Below, in pieces: positions 1 to 10,879 of a DNA stretch of 64,000 nucleotides. Origin of the DNA: Isoetes taiwanensis. Lineage: Eukaryota; Streptophyta; Lycopodiopsida; Isoetales; Isoetaceae. Where the stretch lies: NCBI GenBank assembly GCA_021234155.1, contig JAJEKV010000008.1, forward strand, positions 19,483,308 through 19,547,307, read 5' to 3'. Below the pieces are notes generated by a model. It saw only the letters and a list, made by a program, of their open reading frames with translations, did no database searches and was not told the origin of the DNA. Both the position numbers and the translations under genes were made by a program. Positions within the stretch are counted from its first letter, which is position 1. The number at the start of each line of letters is the position of its first letter.

Positions 1-2
1 TT

Positions 3-164
3 GCTGCCTCTGAAGCTCAGAATGACAAGCCTCTAGATGAGGCCCGTCTAAAGAAGGCAAAGAAAGGTAGTGGGAAGAAAATCTGCACTCGTGAATTTGA
101 ATCTGCTATTGCAAAGGTACTCCTGGATCACTCCATAGATGATACCTCCAAGAAAAAGGGATGA
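3..164 (+). CDS. Partial C-terminal reading frame, unrecognised
   Basis: An open frame enters from the left edge and runs 53 codons to a TGA at 162-164. It is very hydrophilic and Lys-rich, with the segments LDEARLKKAKKGSGKK and CTREFESAIAKVLLD. Codon use and the absence of stops look like coding sequence, but the stretch is short. A possible splice donor (AAG followed by GTACTC) lies after the residues ESAIAK near position 117, so the last codons could be intron instead. I do not recognise the family. The rest of the gene would lie upstream of the window. Confidence 0.35.
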   Translation, partial: AASEAQNDKPLDEARLKKAKKGSGKKICTREFESAIAKVLLDHSIDDTSKKKG

Positions 165-286
165 TTTGGGCTACTTTGTAAGCAGCACTCGAGTTCGGCT
201 GATCTCCATGGTGTTTAAAAATCACAGGTTAGTTCGTCTCTTGCTCGGGGCCTCTAGCTGCACCATTGTTCTCTGTTTTTTATGTA

Positions 287-394
287 GTATCAGAAAAGGA
301 AAATGTACTAGAAAAGGCAAATATCTCTGCTTATTATATTGTATAAGAAAAGGCAAAAGTATCAGAAAGGGCAAATGTATCAGAAAAGGCAAAA
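287..394. repeat. 18-bp minisatellite, six units
   Basis: Six head-to-tail 18-bp units follow the consensus GTATCAGAAAAGGCAAAT. Five are clear and the third (323-340) is degenerate. Because 18 is a multiple of three, one plus-strand frame reads as a repeated basic peptide (IRKGKC/S). That is a by-product of the period and not evidence for a protein. Confidence 0.75.
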
Positions 395-2240
395 ACTCTG
401 GCCTGTACCAGGATTTGGGGTGTAGATTGAATTTTAGATCTACACACAATGTTAAGGATCGAGCCCATTTTCCAGCCAGGGCCGACCATTTTGTTTTTGG
501 TTAATGTTCTACGTATCGACAGCTTAATGAAACTCTTTTTGATCTATCATATTGGCAGCTTAATGAAACTCCTTATGATCTATAGTTTAACTTATGATAC
601 AAAGGTTCTGGATATGAATTTATGGAAGGAATTAAGTGCACTTTGCTATTGCCAATCCCAAGAATCTAAGACAATTAACAGGGGTATGGGAAATATATGG
701 CAACTTCTAATTATGTGCTTGCTTGCATTTTTGATCTATTGTTAGAGCCCCCTTCTATTTTAATGATGCTTTTTTGAAACCAGTAGAAAGGTTATGAAAC
801 TGGGGCTTTATAATGCATAGAGTCTATACTCTATAATAATTGTTGAGTGCTCATATGAATATTGAAATGGATATGACTACAAGGTAAGATATTAAGATTG
901 GAACGAAATATGTTTTGGCTTTAGATATTATGTTATGGGCCATAGAATTTAATGGATCTATAGGTTATGTTACAATGGTCACTACCTTGGTAGTGTATAC
1001 CATACATCTAAGTAATATTTAACTTAAGGATGGATATGACGAATACGAGTAAACCAATGCCAACTATCCTTAGGATAATAAACCCTTTAAGATTTTAGGG
1101 TACTGGTTTTGGTAACACAGCGTCTGGCGGCTCGAATGGAGCTATGACCACGGCTACTGATGGGACTGAGACCAGAATGCACAATAGGGCAGGGGGCTAA
1201 ATACTTGCTGCAGGTACAAACTTACCAACTGGGAGCATATATGTCTGACATTTTGTGGGATCTTTCCTAAAAATCTACTACTAGGCAAGAGGATTTTGTG
1301 TAAGACTATGGCTGGCAATGGCTGTAGAATCGTGCCTCATTAGTGATAAGGTAAGAACACATTTATACGTAGCCCATAGATACCTTTAAGACTACAGTTT
1401 TGGAGAATACCCTATAAAGATGGATGAGGATTCTTGGAGGGAATTTGATTCAGACGGATATCCTTGTAGCTCTGATAATGATTCTGCACTTGTGGAAGAA
1501 TGGCTTAATGCAGAGTTTAGGTTCTGTTTGAATACCATTGAGATAAGTAAATCTGAAATGGAAAGCAAGGGCAATATTGGGCAGAAACGCCCATGGATGC
1601 AGAACCAAAATCATGGTAATAGAAGGAGAGCTTCAAACATGCTGGCAATAAGCAGATTGCAAATGATTCCCCTGAGTGTGTCCCTGATACACAAGATGAT
1701 GATCTTAATTATGACAATGAAGACTACCAGGTTGGAAAATTTACCTTTTGTTGTTCTTGATTATTGAACTTTGTTGTTATTGTGTGTAAGTACACCATAG
1801 ATACTGAAACCAGGCTTAAAGCTTAAGATATGAGAGTCTACATATAATAAACTACGCTTTATAATAGTATTCTTCCTGAAATGAATGGGCTAGGGGTAAA
1901 AAGGTGGCAATAGGTGACCAGCGATGAGCTGAGAAACCTAATGTACCTTTTGGCCTCTCACTCATTACCATTTTCATGCTAATGATGTGTTGTGTGGTTG
2001 CAGGTACGGGTTTCTCCTCTTATTGATGTCTTTTTACTTGCAAGCTCTGGAGTGGATGGAAGGATGATATGTTTACTCTAAATCTGATGAAAATGAGTAC
2101 ACTGAAGTTGGTCTATACATGAAGAAACGAAATGGGAAGGTCTACTGAACTCGTAGCTAAAAATACAGTTTACAGCGCTGTTATATACTAGTCCTTAAAT
2201 GGCTGATAGGCATAATCTATGATATGAAAACAGAATTTTG
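395..2240. other. AT-rich stretch with one weak coding-like segment
   Basis: I see no recognisable gene. The most coding-like part is 1420-1570 on the plus strand: an ATG followed by an acidic segment (MDEDSWREFDSDGYPCSSDN, then EEWLNAEFRFCLNTIE). A second acidic segment at about 1640-1740 in another frame reads NDSPECVPDTQDDDLNYDNE. These could be two exons of one gene or remnants of one. No family is recognised and no splice sites are convincing. Confidence 0.3.
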
Positions 2241-2278
2241 AAAAGTATTCCTTTTATATATTTTTGATTTGAAAACAG

Positions 2279-2700
2279 GATGGCAAAACTCAGGGCCTTA
2301 TTTTGAAAAATGGTTGAAGAGCTAATATGAAGGATAGTTTATGAATTAACTCTAGCTATTACTATGGCAGCACATGTTGGAATATATCTAGTCATGATTG
2401 TAAGTATGAGAGATGTCTGAATTATAGGTTAATACACTGATTATGTTGAACAATAATACATGATCTGTAAAATGGATTTTGAAATGCATTTCTTTTTGTG
2501 GTTTGATCTAGTAATGAAAACAATATGACAAAACTCGAGGCCTTGGGCTGTAAAAGAATTGAAAGGCTAAAATGAAGGATAATTTGTGAGCACATTTTGG
2601 AAGATATCTACTCATGATTGTAAGTATATGAAGTATTTGTATAATAGGATAATACACTGATTATATTAAACAATAAATACATGATCTATAAATCGACCAT
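2279..2700. repeat. Diverged direct duplication, about 240-bp period
   Basis: Two imperfect copies lie in direct orientation: about 2279-2475 and about 2521-2697. Shared blocks include the (GG/AT)CAAAACTC.(A/G)GGCC start, CTCATGATTGTAAGTAT, and AATACACTGATTAT followed by an AATACATGATCT end. Divergence is high, so the duplication is old. Confidence 0.65.
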
Positions 2701-2980
2701 TTCTATAATAGTATGATGATGATTATGGCACTATATAAACAGGCTGTTTATTTGACATTTATGGATTAAGAATGATATAAGGACATGAAATATGGGATGA
2801 GTGTTTCATATATACTTAAATCAATAATGAATGCATGTGTATTATATCTAAGTACTTAATTCATAAGGCATCAATGTCATCAGGGATTCATTTCCTAGTA
2901 TGGGCTGATAATACTATTGTAGGGATTGACCTCAATAGATGTCATGGCTAGTAGGCTGGGTTTATGCTAGTGTAGACTGG

Positions 2981-4250
2981 GTTTTTTCTTTTTCTTTTTT
3001 TAAAGGTAAGAACTTTTTGTATTGATCAGATTGGAAGAATTACAATACAAAGATCCCTCACGGATCAGATGTAATTTAAGTACATAGGATCCCACACGGA
3101 TCTGAGTTATATCTGCAGTTACAGTACTCATGAGTCTCTTTCAACCTTTTCTTCTATCTAACTAATACTATAGTATCAACATCTTCTCAGTTAAATAGAA
3201 TACTAAAGGAGTCAAAGTCCCATTTTACACAAACTGCAAACAATCTTGACTGCTCCAAAAAACCTCTTGCAGAATTAGAAATGAAGAGAAAGAGACGAAG
3301 AGTAACTGAACAATCTCCCGCACTACTCAAAGAAGCCAATATGCTTCAAACTATGATCAAATTCTGCAACTTTACTACCAAATGTGAGATTAAAAGAAGA
3401 TGATGCATTGTGGGGATGCACCAGTCAGCCTTCCTGCAATAAGCCAGACACACAGGCCGACCACCAAAACTCCCCTCTAAAGTTTGGTTTATGATATCTG
3501 GTCTTGATATGGAAGCATCTTCCTGGACACAATTAGATCCCTAGCTCGGCAATCTCAAATAATCTTACATCCTGTTTTAAAACTACATACCCTAGCTCCT
3601 TCCAAGAAAACATTTCTATATCTTTCTGTTAGCAAGAAAGAGCAAGAGGAGGGGAAAAAAACGTCTAATAAGTCTAATAAGAAGATCCAACTAGAAAGAT
3701 TGCTTACAAAAACCCAAAACAACTTTCTTTCTAATTCCCGCTTCATTTTTGCTCCACCGTATAGGATATGTACCCTTCCAATGTAATTTGTTGTAGCAAA
3801 ATCATCATTCCTGTTGAAAAGATTGAGGGCAAGAGGCCTCGTTAGTGGCTTACCAGCCTGAACCAAAAAGACCGCCTTGAAGCTGTTTCGAATCAAAGTC
3901 GGCAAAATCTTTGGAGAAAAGAACCTCCTAAATCATCGGCAAACCCCACTAGCATCCAAGCATGATTTCGAAATTGCAAGAGGGTTGTAGCAGTGCCGGA
4001 CAAAGAGAGAGGAGGGCGGTCTCCTCTCTCTGTTGCCACCCTAGCCGGAGACACAGGCGGAGCGCCAAGAAAACATCTTCTTCCTCGGTTAGAGCATTTC
4101 AAGGTGCTTGCAAGCTCACATTCTACAACCCATTGTGAAGCCGTTGATGTGTTTTTATTGGCACATACCCGACCATGGGCAATTAACAAGGTTGATGTGA
4201 TTCTATAACTAAAATAGCCATTCCTAAGTTTGTATTGAAGGCTGCAATAA
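2981..4250 (-). mobile_element. Degraded LINE remnant (3' end and possible ORF1 piece)
   Basis: A T-rich run at 2985-3001 is followed by AAAGGTAAGAACTTTTTGTAT. Read on the minus strand this is a LINE-like 3' terminus followed by poly-A. It resembles the terminus of the clear L1 element at 47.94 kb, where poly-T is followed by GAGGGTAAGTATGTATATAT. Upstream on the minus strand, 3555-3905 is open for 116 codons (SFKAVFLVQAGKPLTRPL). The GC-rich patch 3990-4110 resembles an untranslated leader. Assignment to a LINE ORF1 is a guess; the 3' terminus is the better-supported part. Confidence 0.4.
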
Positions 4251-5178
4251 AATAATAAATCATGCAACTAATTTCAATTCTAAGAGCAGGCTAAGCAATT
4301 ACGACTTTGATTCACTTCTTTGTTCTAAAGAATGAGTCAGGGTCATAGATGGGATTGTAGACACTCCCAAAATAGGTGCAAGTTCGATTGAATATTTCAT
4401 ACTAATATTATCTAGATGGCATTGCATTCCTTTTCAAATAAAAGGATCTTAGGTGTATTCATGTCAAATATATTGCATCGTAACTTTTATAATACAACCC
4501 AATGTTGGATCTAAAGTGACGCAAAGATTTATGAGGAAAAATATCATGAGGATATGCAAAGCAAATCAAATTTAGTGAATCTTTAACACCAGTATGTTGA
4601 AGATTGAATCGACTAAGGAGTTCAAGGTCTCCGTGGGGACATTTTTCTACATGACTATGTTTATAATTGGATGTGGCATAAGCTTAAAGCAATATATATC
4701 TAAAACATGCATTAATGCCCCCCATAATGCACATATATTGAATAACTGTCTATCTGTATCTATGCCCAACAACGGCGAGCACCTATTACAATTTGCTTTG
4801 AGATGGTAGATGATGAACACACCTTGTGGAATGTGTTCCCTCCCTTCAAAAGATAGTTCTACCTTTGAAAATGATTGTTGCTTTAACAGTACAATACAAA
4901 TTTATATAGGTTCCTAAATTTCGTCAATGTCTGACCATAAAATCATCTCCCATATAAACAAAGACAACATACTATTAACATATTTACAATTCAACATTTG
5001 AGATCAAATCCATAACGATATGCACAATGGTTTTTTTAATCTTTATCAATGAATCTCAAAGGTTACTATATATTTCCCTCGCACCCTTTCCCCCCTCCCG
5101 CAAAAAATAAAATAAAAATAATAACATTGTTGATTCTAGCCAACAATCAAATAATCACCCCTTCAAAATGTACCTAAA
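4251..5178. other. AT-rich stretch without a recognised gene
   Basis: No exon, repeat array or RNA gene could be supported here. If the Helitron terminus just downstream is real, this stretch is probably the interior of that element, because on the plus strand its body lies upstream of the 3' hairpin. No helicase or Rep motif is visible, so such an element would be non-autonomous. Confidence 0.4.
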
Positions 5179-5206
5179 GCCTGGCAATGCCGGGCACCAT
5201 AATTAG
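5179..5206 (+). mobile_element. Helitron-like 3' terminus
   Basis: A near-perfect 7-bp stem (GCCTGGC, loop AAT, GCCGGGC; 5179-5195) is followed after 7 bases by TTAG and then a T. Helitron 3' ends carry a GC-rich hairpin about 10 bases before CTRR and insert next to T. Here the first C of CTAG is changed to T. Two further copies with intact CTAG occur on the minus strand at 27922 and 37867. No 5' TC end was located. Confidence 0.55.
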
Positions 5207-5441
5207 TTATAGATTAAGATAAGATCTTCCCAAATTCATCTAATTCCGAGTTGAAATTCACAGGTTATGCTTGTTTTTTATATCACTTTCTTAGAACATT
5301 GTAACTTAAGGATTCTAATCTAGTTTTAGCTGATTCTACTGCTACAGCTATTACTCGATATGTATTACTCTCATCTATAAGTCCATATGAAGAGCTCTTT
5401 ATAAACTATTATTGCCATTTGAACCAGATACCCTATTGCTA

Positions 5442-5446
<5 letters not shown>

Positions 5447-5492
<46 letters not shown>
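5447..5492. repeat. 46-base poly-T tract
   Basis: An uninterrupted run of T lies between AGAGAG and GAAGGGTGATTATTTTTTGG. The sequence right of the run is roughly the reverse complement of 5146-5163 (CAAATAATCACCCCTTC), so the tract sits at one edge of a short inverted repeat. It could be the poly-A tail of a minus-strand retroelement, but no element body is recognisable to its right. Confidence 0.9.
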
Positions 5493-5493
<1 letters not shown>

Positions 5494-6005
5494 AAGGGTG
5501 ATTATTTTTTGGTATATTTGCAAACTTGAGGGTGAGGGGTATATTTGGAACTCTCCCTTAGGCCCTCTTTCAACAGTAGTCCCAAAATATGACTGCCATA
5601 TACAATATATGACACCATTTGTGACTCCAGGGCTGTTTTTCCACTACATGTAGTCATAAAATATGACACCATCAAAAAGTTATATTTTCAAATAAGACTA
5701 GGTGTCTTATTTTATGGCGGGGAAAATCCCCCGGAATAAAATAAGACTCCATTTATATCCAAACCTATTCCAAACTTGTCTAATTTTTATGGAAAAATTC
5801 TAAAAGTGCCCCTATATTTTCTTATAATTGCGAAAATGCCCTATAATTTTCGTATTTGTTGAAATGCCCTTAATTCTTATACTAGGAGGCTGATCGTGAA
5901 TTGTCGCAGTAGCAAACCTCCAAGTCTTACATTTTCGCACTGGTTATTTTTACTTGATGCCGGATTTGTTCATATGATTTTGATGCCGAATATGTCCCAT
6001 TCTGT

Positions 6006-6482
6006 TTCCTCAAAATCCCATCAAATTCTGTTCTCTCTTCTGTTTCCCATTCCTGCCTTGCTCGTCTCAAGCGTAGTTTATGTTAGAGTATGCTCCCTTT
6101 ATAAGTCAATGCTTACTTGCCATCTAAAATCTGTTGGCAAATTGTTGTTGTTGTAGCCATACAGACCATCTTTATGGGGCTGAGCTTTTACTCCACTTGT
6201 CCAAAGCTGACTGCATCTTTGTAAAATTATGCCCTAATGGTAGGATGTCTGATATATAATCTATGCTTTGCCACACCGTTGTATCGTTGCCATCATATAG
6301 AACTAGGTTTACACTTGATTCTGTCTTTCACCTCTTCACGTTTCTGCCTGCCGACCAAACAGCTTTCTTGCCATCATTCTTCAGCACAATTGTTTCAGGG
6401 GAGTTGAGCACGAGCATAGAATCCCATCAAAATTCCATCAAATTATGTTCTCCATTCTGTTTCCCATTCCTGCCCTGCTTGC
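6006..6482 (+). repeat. Internal direct repeat of about 60 bp (two copies)
   Basis: Copies at about 6006-6066 and 6420-6482 share CCATCAAATT, TGTTCTC and CTGTTTCCCATTCCTGCC. They lie inside the inverted-repeat element. The 350 bp between them holds no gene. Confidence 0.7.
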
Positions 6483-6560
6483 CCTTTCTTGTAGACAATG
6501 ACGTCTGTAGTCTGATCCAATTGAAATAGGTCACACAATCTGTGGTCTTTAATTCTGTAT

Positions 6561-6647
6561 GGGTGGATGGAAGCTGGGAAACTGATTCCAGGGGTCCTGC
6601 GACTGGCAGGAGCGGGTCTCGGAATCAGCGACCCAGCTCCATCCCCC
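6561..6647. repeat. Long imperfect hairpin inside the inverted-repeat element
   Basis: GGGTGGATGG, AGCTGGG and CTGATTCC on the left arm pair with GGAATCAG, CCCAGCT and CCATCCCCCC on the right arm. An inner GTCCTGC/GCAGGA stem lies near the loop. The total span is about 87 bp. The hairpin is GC-rich in an AT-rich background. Confidence 0.65.
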
Positions 6648-7489
6648 CACAACATGGCAACCGGGGGGGGATTGGCAGCTGATTACCGATTGATGACCTG
6701 CTGAGCGGAATTGGAGCGTCGTTTTCTATTCCGGAGACGGAATGAGCTCCCCAGTTGCCATGTTGTATCTATCTTTTTCCCATTGCATGTTGTATCCGAT
6801 GCGTTTGAATGCAAAATGGAAGGCAGAATGAGTGCAGAATGGGGCAATTGTAGCCTGAGTTGCAAACATTATTGGAGGCACTTCTTTTGCTTTTAACGAC
6901 AATTTACAAGCGGCAAAAAGCAGAAACAAAAGACAGAGTATGTTTTAGAAACAAAAGAAACAAAAAAACAGAGTATGTTTCTACAAAAGAAACAAAAAAC
7001 AGACTATGTTTTAGATCCCCATCTTTGGCTTCTAATAACACCTTCCCATCCTTTGAGAAGGCAGACGTATTGGCTATGATAAAGTATTGTGGCAATCTAC
7101 TCAACTCAAGCATTATGACGGTCCTGCAGCCAAATTCACATACAACAACTTTGACGGAGAACAAAGTCTGTTTTCTACCTTTTCCGCTTCTTTTCCCCCC
7201 TTTTTTTTTTTGCGTGGTGGCCTAGGCTTGGATCCATAAACTACCTGATCCAAGAGGAGGTTCTTGCTAGATCCACAATGAGGTTCTAGCCCAATTCATA
7301 TCCATTTTCAATCTTCAGTCTTTCAGTCTTCAGTGATGGATGATTTTACATAGGGCATTTCAACAAATATAAAAAATATAGGGGCATTTTCACAATTAGA
7401 AAGAAATACAAGGGCATTTTTAAAATTTCCCCCCCTTGATTTGCCCCTTTCTGGCTTTCTCTCTCTAGGGTTTACAATCTCTCTCTAGA

Positions 7490-7810
7490 CCCAAAACCCC
7501 CAAACCCCCAAAAGGTGCTCTGCCCGCCTTTCTGAGTCCCCAAATTGGATTCTAAGCACCCTTGAGGCAGCCAGAGACCCCTCGGACTTTGGCACCCCCA
7601 AAACCCCAAACCCCCAAAAGGTGCTCGGCCTCGCCTTCCTCGAGTCCCCAAATTGGATTCTAAAGCACCCTTGGAGGCAGCCCAGAGACCCCTCGGACTT
7701 TGGAACCCCCAAACCCCCACACCCCCAAAAGGTGCTCTCGCCCGCTTTTTGAGTCCCAAATTGAATTCTAAGCACCCTTTCCGCAGCCGAGACCCCTCAA
7801 ACTTTGGAAG
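7490..7810 (+). repeat. Three tandem monomers at the LINE 5' end, about 107-111 bp
   Basis: Three head-to-tail units each contain AAACCCCCAAAAGGTGCTC, then GAGTCCC(C)AAATTG and AGACCCCTC(G/A)(G/A)ACTTTGG. The GGTGCTC motif starts at about 7513, 7620 and 7731. They sit upstream of the first LINE reading frame, where promoter monomers are found in some LINEs such as mouse L1. A promoter role is inference. Confidence 0.85.
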
Positions 7811-7849
7811 TCATGGCCCACAGAAGATGGGCGGCACCTGAAACCCAAG

Positions 7850-9470
7850 GCGAGGGGCCGCCCGACAAACGGTCCCGATCAGCCATCATGGGACGGGGAG
7901 AGTCATCCTCCATGAAGAAAGAGGCTCGGGCTAAGGCTAAGGCCCCTCAAATGAGGCCAAAAGCCGGAAGGGATTGATTGCTCGAGACCACATAGGGACT
8001 CCCGCCTCGGCAGAGACTTGGAGCCACGCCAAAGCGGGAGTGGAGGCTAACAAAGGCTCGTGATTGAGGCTAACGGTTCCTTTGGCCGGGCATGGCAGTT
8101 GGAGATGGAGTCCTCTGCATCCCATGTGCTCAAAAGGCAAATCGGGTCGAAAGAACCGCATCACAAAGTCCGGAGACCCGCACGCCGCATGTGGAAGATG
8201 GCCTTGGCCTTGCACACTTCGAAAGCGCAACAAAGCCGTGCAGAGGTCGCCGACATGCGGGCCCGCCTAGACTCGCGGTTCATCATCACTGACACCATGA
8301 CACGAGAGGAGAGCGAGCAATGCAGGAGACGATGGTCACGGTGTCTCGGCTTCAGTCAGAGGTGGAGGCAGCCACCACCATGGCATCGGGAGCGCAGTGC
8401 GCTTCTGCATAGCAGCACACATCTTCGGGATCTTCGTGAGTAAGATCGCAAGCCCGCCCGCCCCGACGCCTTTTGCGGGGCGGGCTCGAAAGCACGCCTC
8501 GCTACTCGTGAGCCCTGAGCTCCGTGGGTTGCGGGCAACCATCCACGCATGCGAGCCGTGGTCTCCCCGCCGAGGTTCATAGTCACCGCAGCATAGCGGC
8601 GGTCACGGAGGGCCATAGCCCAGCGGCGAGGCCCTACAAGAGCCGTGCTCCCGACTTCACCCGGCGAACACGGGGCTGGGAGGGCAGCTACCCGCCCGGC
8701 CTCCACGCCGGGCACCCACGCCCCCCGCTTCTTTGCCCGCCCTCCAGCCACTCCACGCCATCCCAGCCACACTTCAGCCACTCCACGCCATCCCGGCCAC
8801 TACCACCACCCCCGGCCGGGGACCCAGGCCCTAAGCCCACCTTTGACCGCCCGGTAGCGGGGAACTCGAGGGGCACGGTGAGGCCTGGCTCTGGCCAGTT
8901 CGAGGGCATGCGAGCAGGCTGAGGGAGAGTCTAAGCCCGCAACATCCGGAACACACATTCTCGTCGGATGACATTCCCGAGGGCAGTTCACATTTCTCCG
9001 AGCAGCCCGTCATGGGGCTCGGCGCCGGTGGCCAACCGCGTGTTGTCATATTCGCGGTTCGCGGATGCAGTGCGTGATGCCATATTAGCCCGGGGGCCGG
9101 ATCTTTGAAGGGGACATCCTCAGACGTGGGCGGGACCTCACACCCGGTAAAGCAGGAGGCACGCAGGGGCAGGGGAGCTTGTCGGGGTCGAGGCATTCGC
9201 CACCCGGGTGCCGCGGGGGGTGGTTCGGCCGGGATGCACATTTTCCGACGGCACGCTGCTGGCAGACCCGCGAGCCCCAACCACGCGTACCGCTTGACCC
9301 GCTTCGCTTCTCCTACCACGGCCCCCCTTCTCACGCTCCCTACTCCCACGCTCCCTCACGGCCCGCCCTCTCGAGCCACATCGCGCCTCCGCTCCATCTA
9401 CTTCTCACTTTCGGCCTCGCTTCATTCCTCCCCCCAGTTCGCGGCTGATAACATCCTGGCCGACAAATAG
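7850..9470 (+). pseudogene. LINE ORF1-like region, decayed
   Basis: This is a GC-rich region between the 5' monomers and the endonuclease. About 8316-8400 reads, in one plus-strand frame, as AMQETMVTVSRLQSEVEAAT, which has coiled-coil-like heptads. Downstream (8690-8870) is rich in Pro, Ser and His. ORF1 proteins of LINEs often carry a coiled coil and nucleic-acid-binding segments, so position and composition fit. No zinc knuckle is visible. Several stops and frame changes interrupt the region. Long open frames on the minus strand here are a by-product of high GC content. Confidence 0.5.
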
Positions 9471-9479
9471 GAATTGTGT

Positions 9480-10330
9480 CTCCCGGTGGTCTCATGGAAT
9501 GTCGAGGCTTCCCTTGGCGGAAGGGGGGCGATCCCGAACTTTCCGTGGGCAGATATGGATCTCATCTTTCTCATGGAGACATGGGAGCATCTTGGAGCCT
9601 GAAGCTACCGATCTGTCGGGTTACCAACATTTCTGGGTCTTCAATACACCACGGCAGACGGAGGGGTCATGGTGGAGTGGCTTGCTACCACGGACAACCT
9701 TGGCACATTCGGTTACCCTCCGGAAGGCATTGCATTTCAACCGGTACTTGTGGGTTCATGTGCATAATACCGCTGGCAACCCTCTTTTTTCGGCGCTTTG
9801 TTATTTCCCTCACGCAGATGAAGACCTTCTATCGCGGCCACCCGTCGACGGATAGGATGGACCCTTATGTCGATCTATATGATGACATCTGGCGGCACAC
9901 GGTTGGGTAGGGTCGTCCTTCTTGGAGATTTCAATGCACGGGCGGGGTAGAGCAGCCCATGCGACTTGACCCCCTCGGCCGACGATGTCCTGCAGCCTAC
10001 GCCCCGCCGAAGCAACGCCCACGAGGGTCGGATGACGGCAGTGTCACTTCGCTTTGGCGGAACAATTGCTCCCAAGTATGTGGCATTTTTGACTTGATAA
10101 TTTGCAATGGCCTTTCCAAAGGGGCCGATCCTCGCAAGTGCACATGCATGCCGAGGACAATCGGGGGAGGATCTAGTGTGGTGGACTATGTGCTCATAGT
10201 TGGCGCCAAGATATGCATCTCATCGGTCGCTTCCGGGTGGGCACAGCCGGTCGGGATGAGGAGGTCGACTTCGAATCACCTCCCACTTTATTTGGACCTG
10301 GTTTGGCAAGCCGCCTCCCCACTATGCCAG
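9480..10330 (+). pseudogene. LINE APE-type endonuclease domain, decayed
   Basis: The start reads VVSWNVEA (9484 on), followed by LIFLMETWEHLG (about 9559), as in the N-terminus of apurinic-endonuclease-like LINE domains. At about 9907 the sequence reads GRVVLLGDFNARAG, the catalytic GDFN motif. Further on come GGGSSVVDYVL (about 10170) and TSNHLPL (about 10270), which corresponds to the family's S-D-H-x-P signature with the Asp changed to Asn. Stops after LG, after NARAG and elsewhere show the domain is dead. In the intact element it would nick target DNA before reverse transcription. Confidence 0.8.
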
Positions 10331-10879
10331 CCCCTCGCCGCCCTCGGTTGAGACTAGATTATGAGCGGCGGAGGACTACGCCAGATGCTCATGGGCGCCC
10401 CCCGTAATTACAGAACCTCCACACTAGAGCGGCCGACCACTAGCCGTGACCCGCTATTACGGGATGCAAATGGACAGTGCTTTGGCGACCACCCCACGTC
10501 GCCGGCTCGGTCAGCAACATTCCCGCCAGAACCGATGGTTTGATCGCGGAGTGTAAAGAACGCATAGCGGCGGCCCGCCCTGATTCGGATCCAAAAAGCT
10601 TGCGGGGCCACCACGCATCGCCCATCCGAAGGACACAAAGCCGGCGGTACCTTGCCGTGCATCGGGGGAGATGTTCTACTGACTGGACACTCATCCTCGA
10701 ACCTTTGGCCTAGAGTGCCCGGCCCAGCCCACCCTCGGGGGACATCACACGGGCGGTGGGAAATGTACTTTGCGGCGGCTCTATGACCCGCCCGGGGGCG
10801 CTGCATTTCATACCCCCCCGGATGGCCCCCCATTGGTTCGTGGGCCCGAGGATGTTGAGGAGGGCACACAACGGCCGGG

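Larger units (their letters stand above)
5791..7430. mobile_element. 1.64-kb element with 80-bp terminal inverted repeats, non-autonomous
   Basis: 5791-5870 and the reverse complement of 7352-7430 align over about 80 bp with only scattered differences. Shared blocks include GAAAATGCCC and TTTGTTGAAATGCCCT. The interior encodes no recognisable transposase. It holds a 60-bp direct repeat (6006-6066 and 6420-6482) and a long hairpin (6561-6647). This architecture fits a non-autonomous DNA transposon. I could not define a target-site duplication, so the superfamily is open. The right end stops about 20 bp before the GC-rich LINE begins. Confidence 0.65.

Noticed and set aside
7472-7775. Two overlapping minus-strand open frames with repeated WGFGG-type segments
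   Set aside because: They are a by-product of the GC-rich tandem monomers at the LINE 5' end; the element is on the plus strand.
8356-10869. Many long minus-strand and plus-strand open frames
   Set aside because: High GC content makes stops rare in every frame. The endonuclease and RT motifs fix the real strand as plus and show broken frames.
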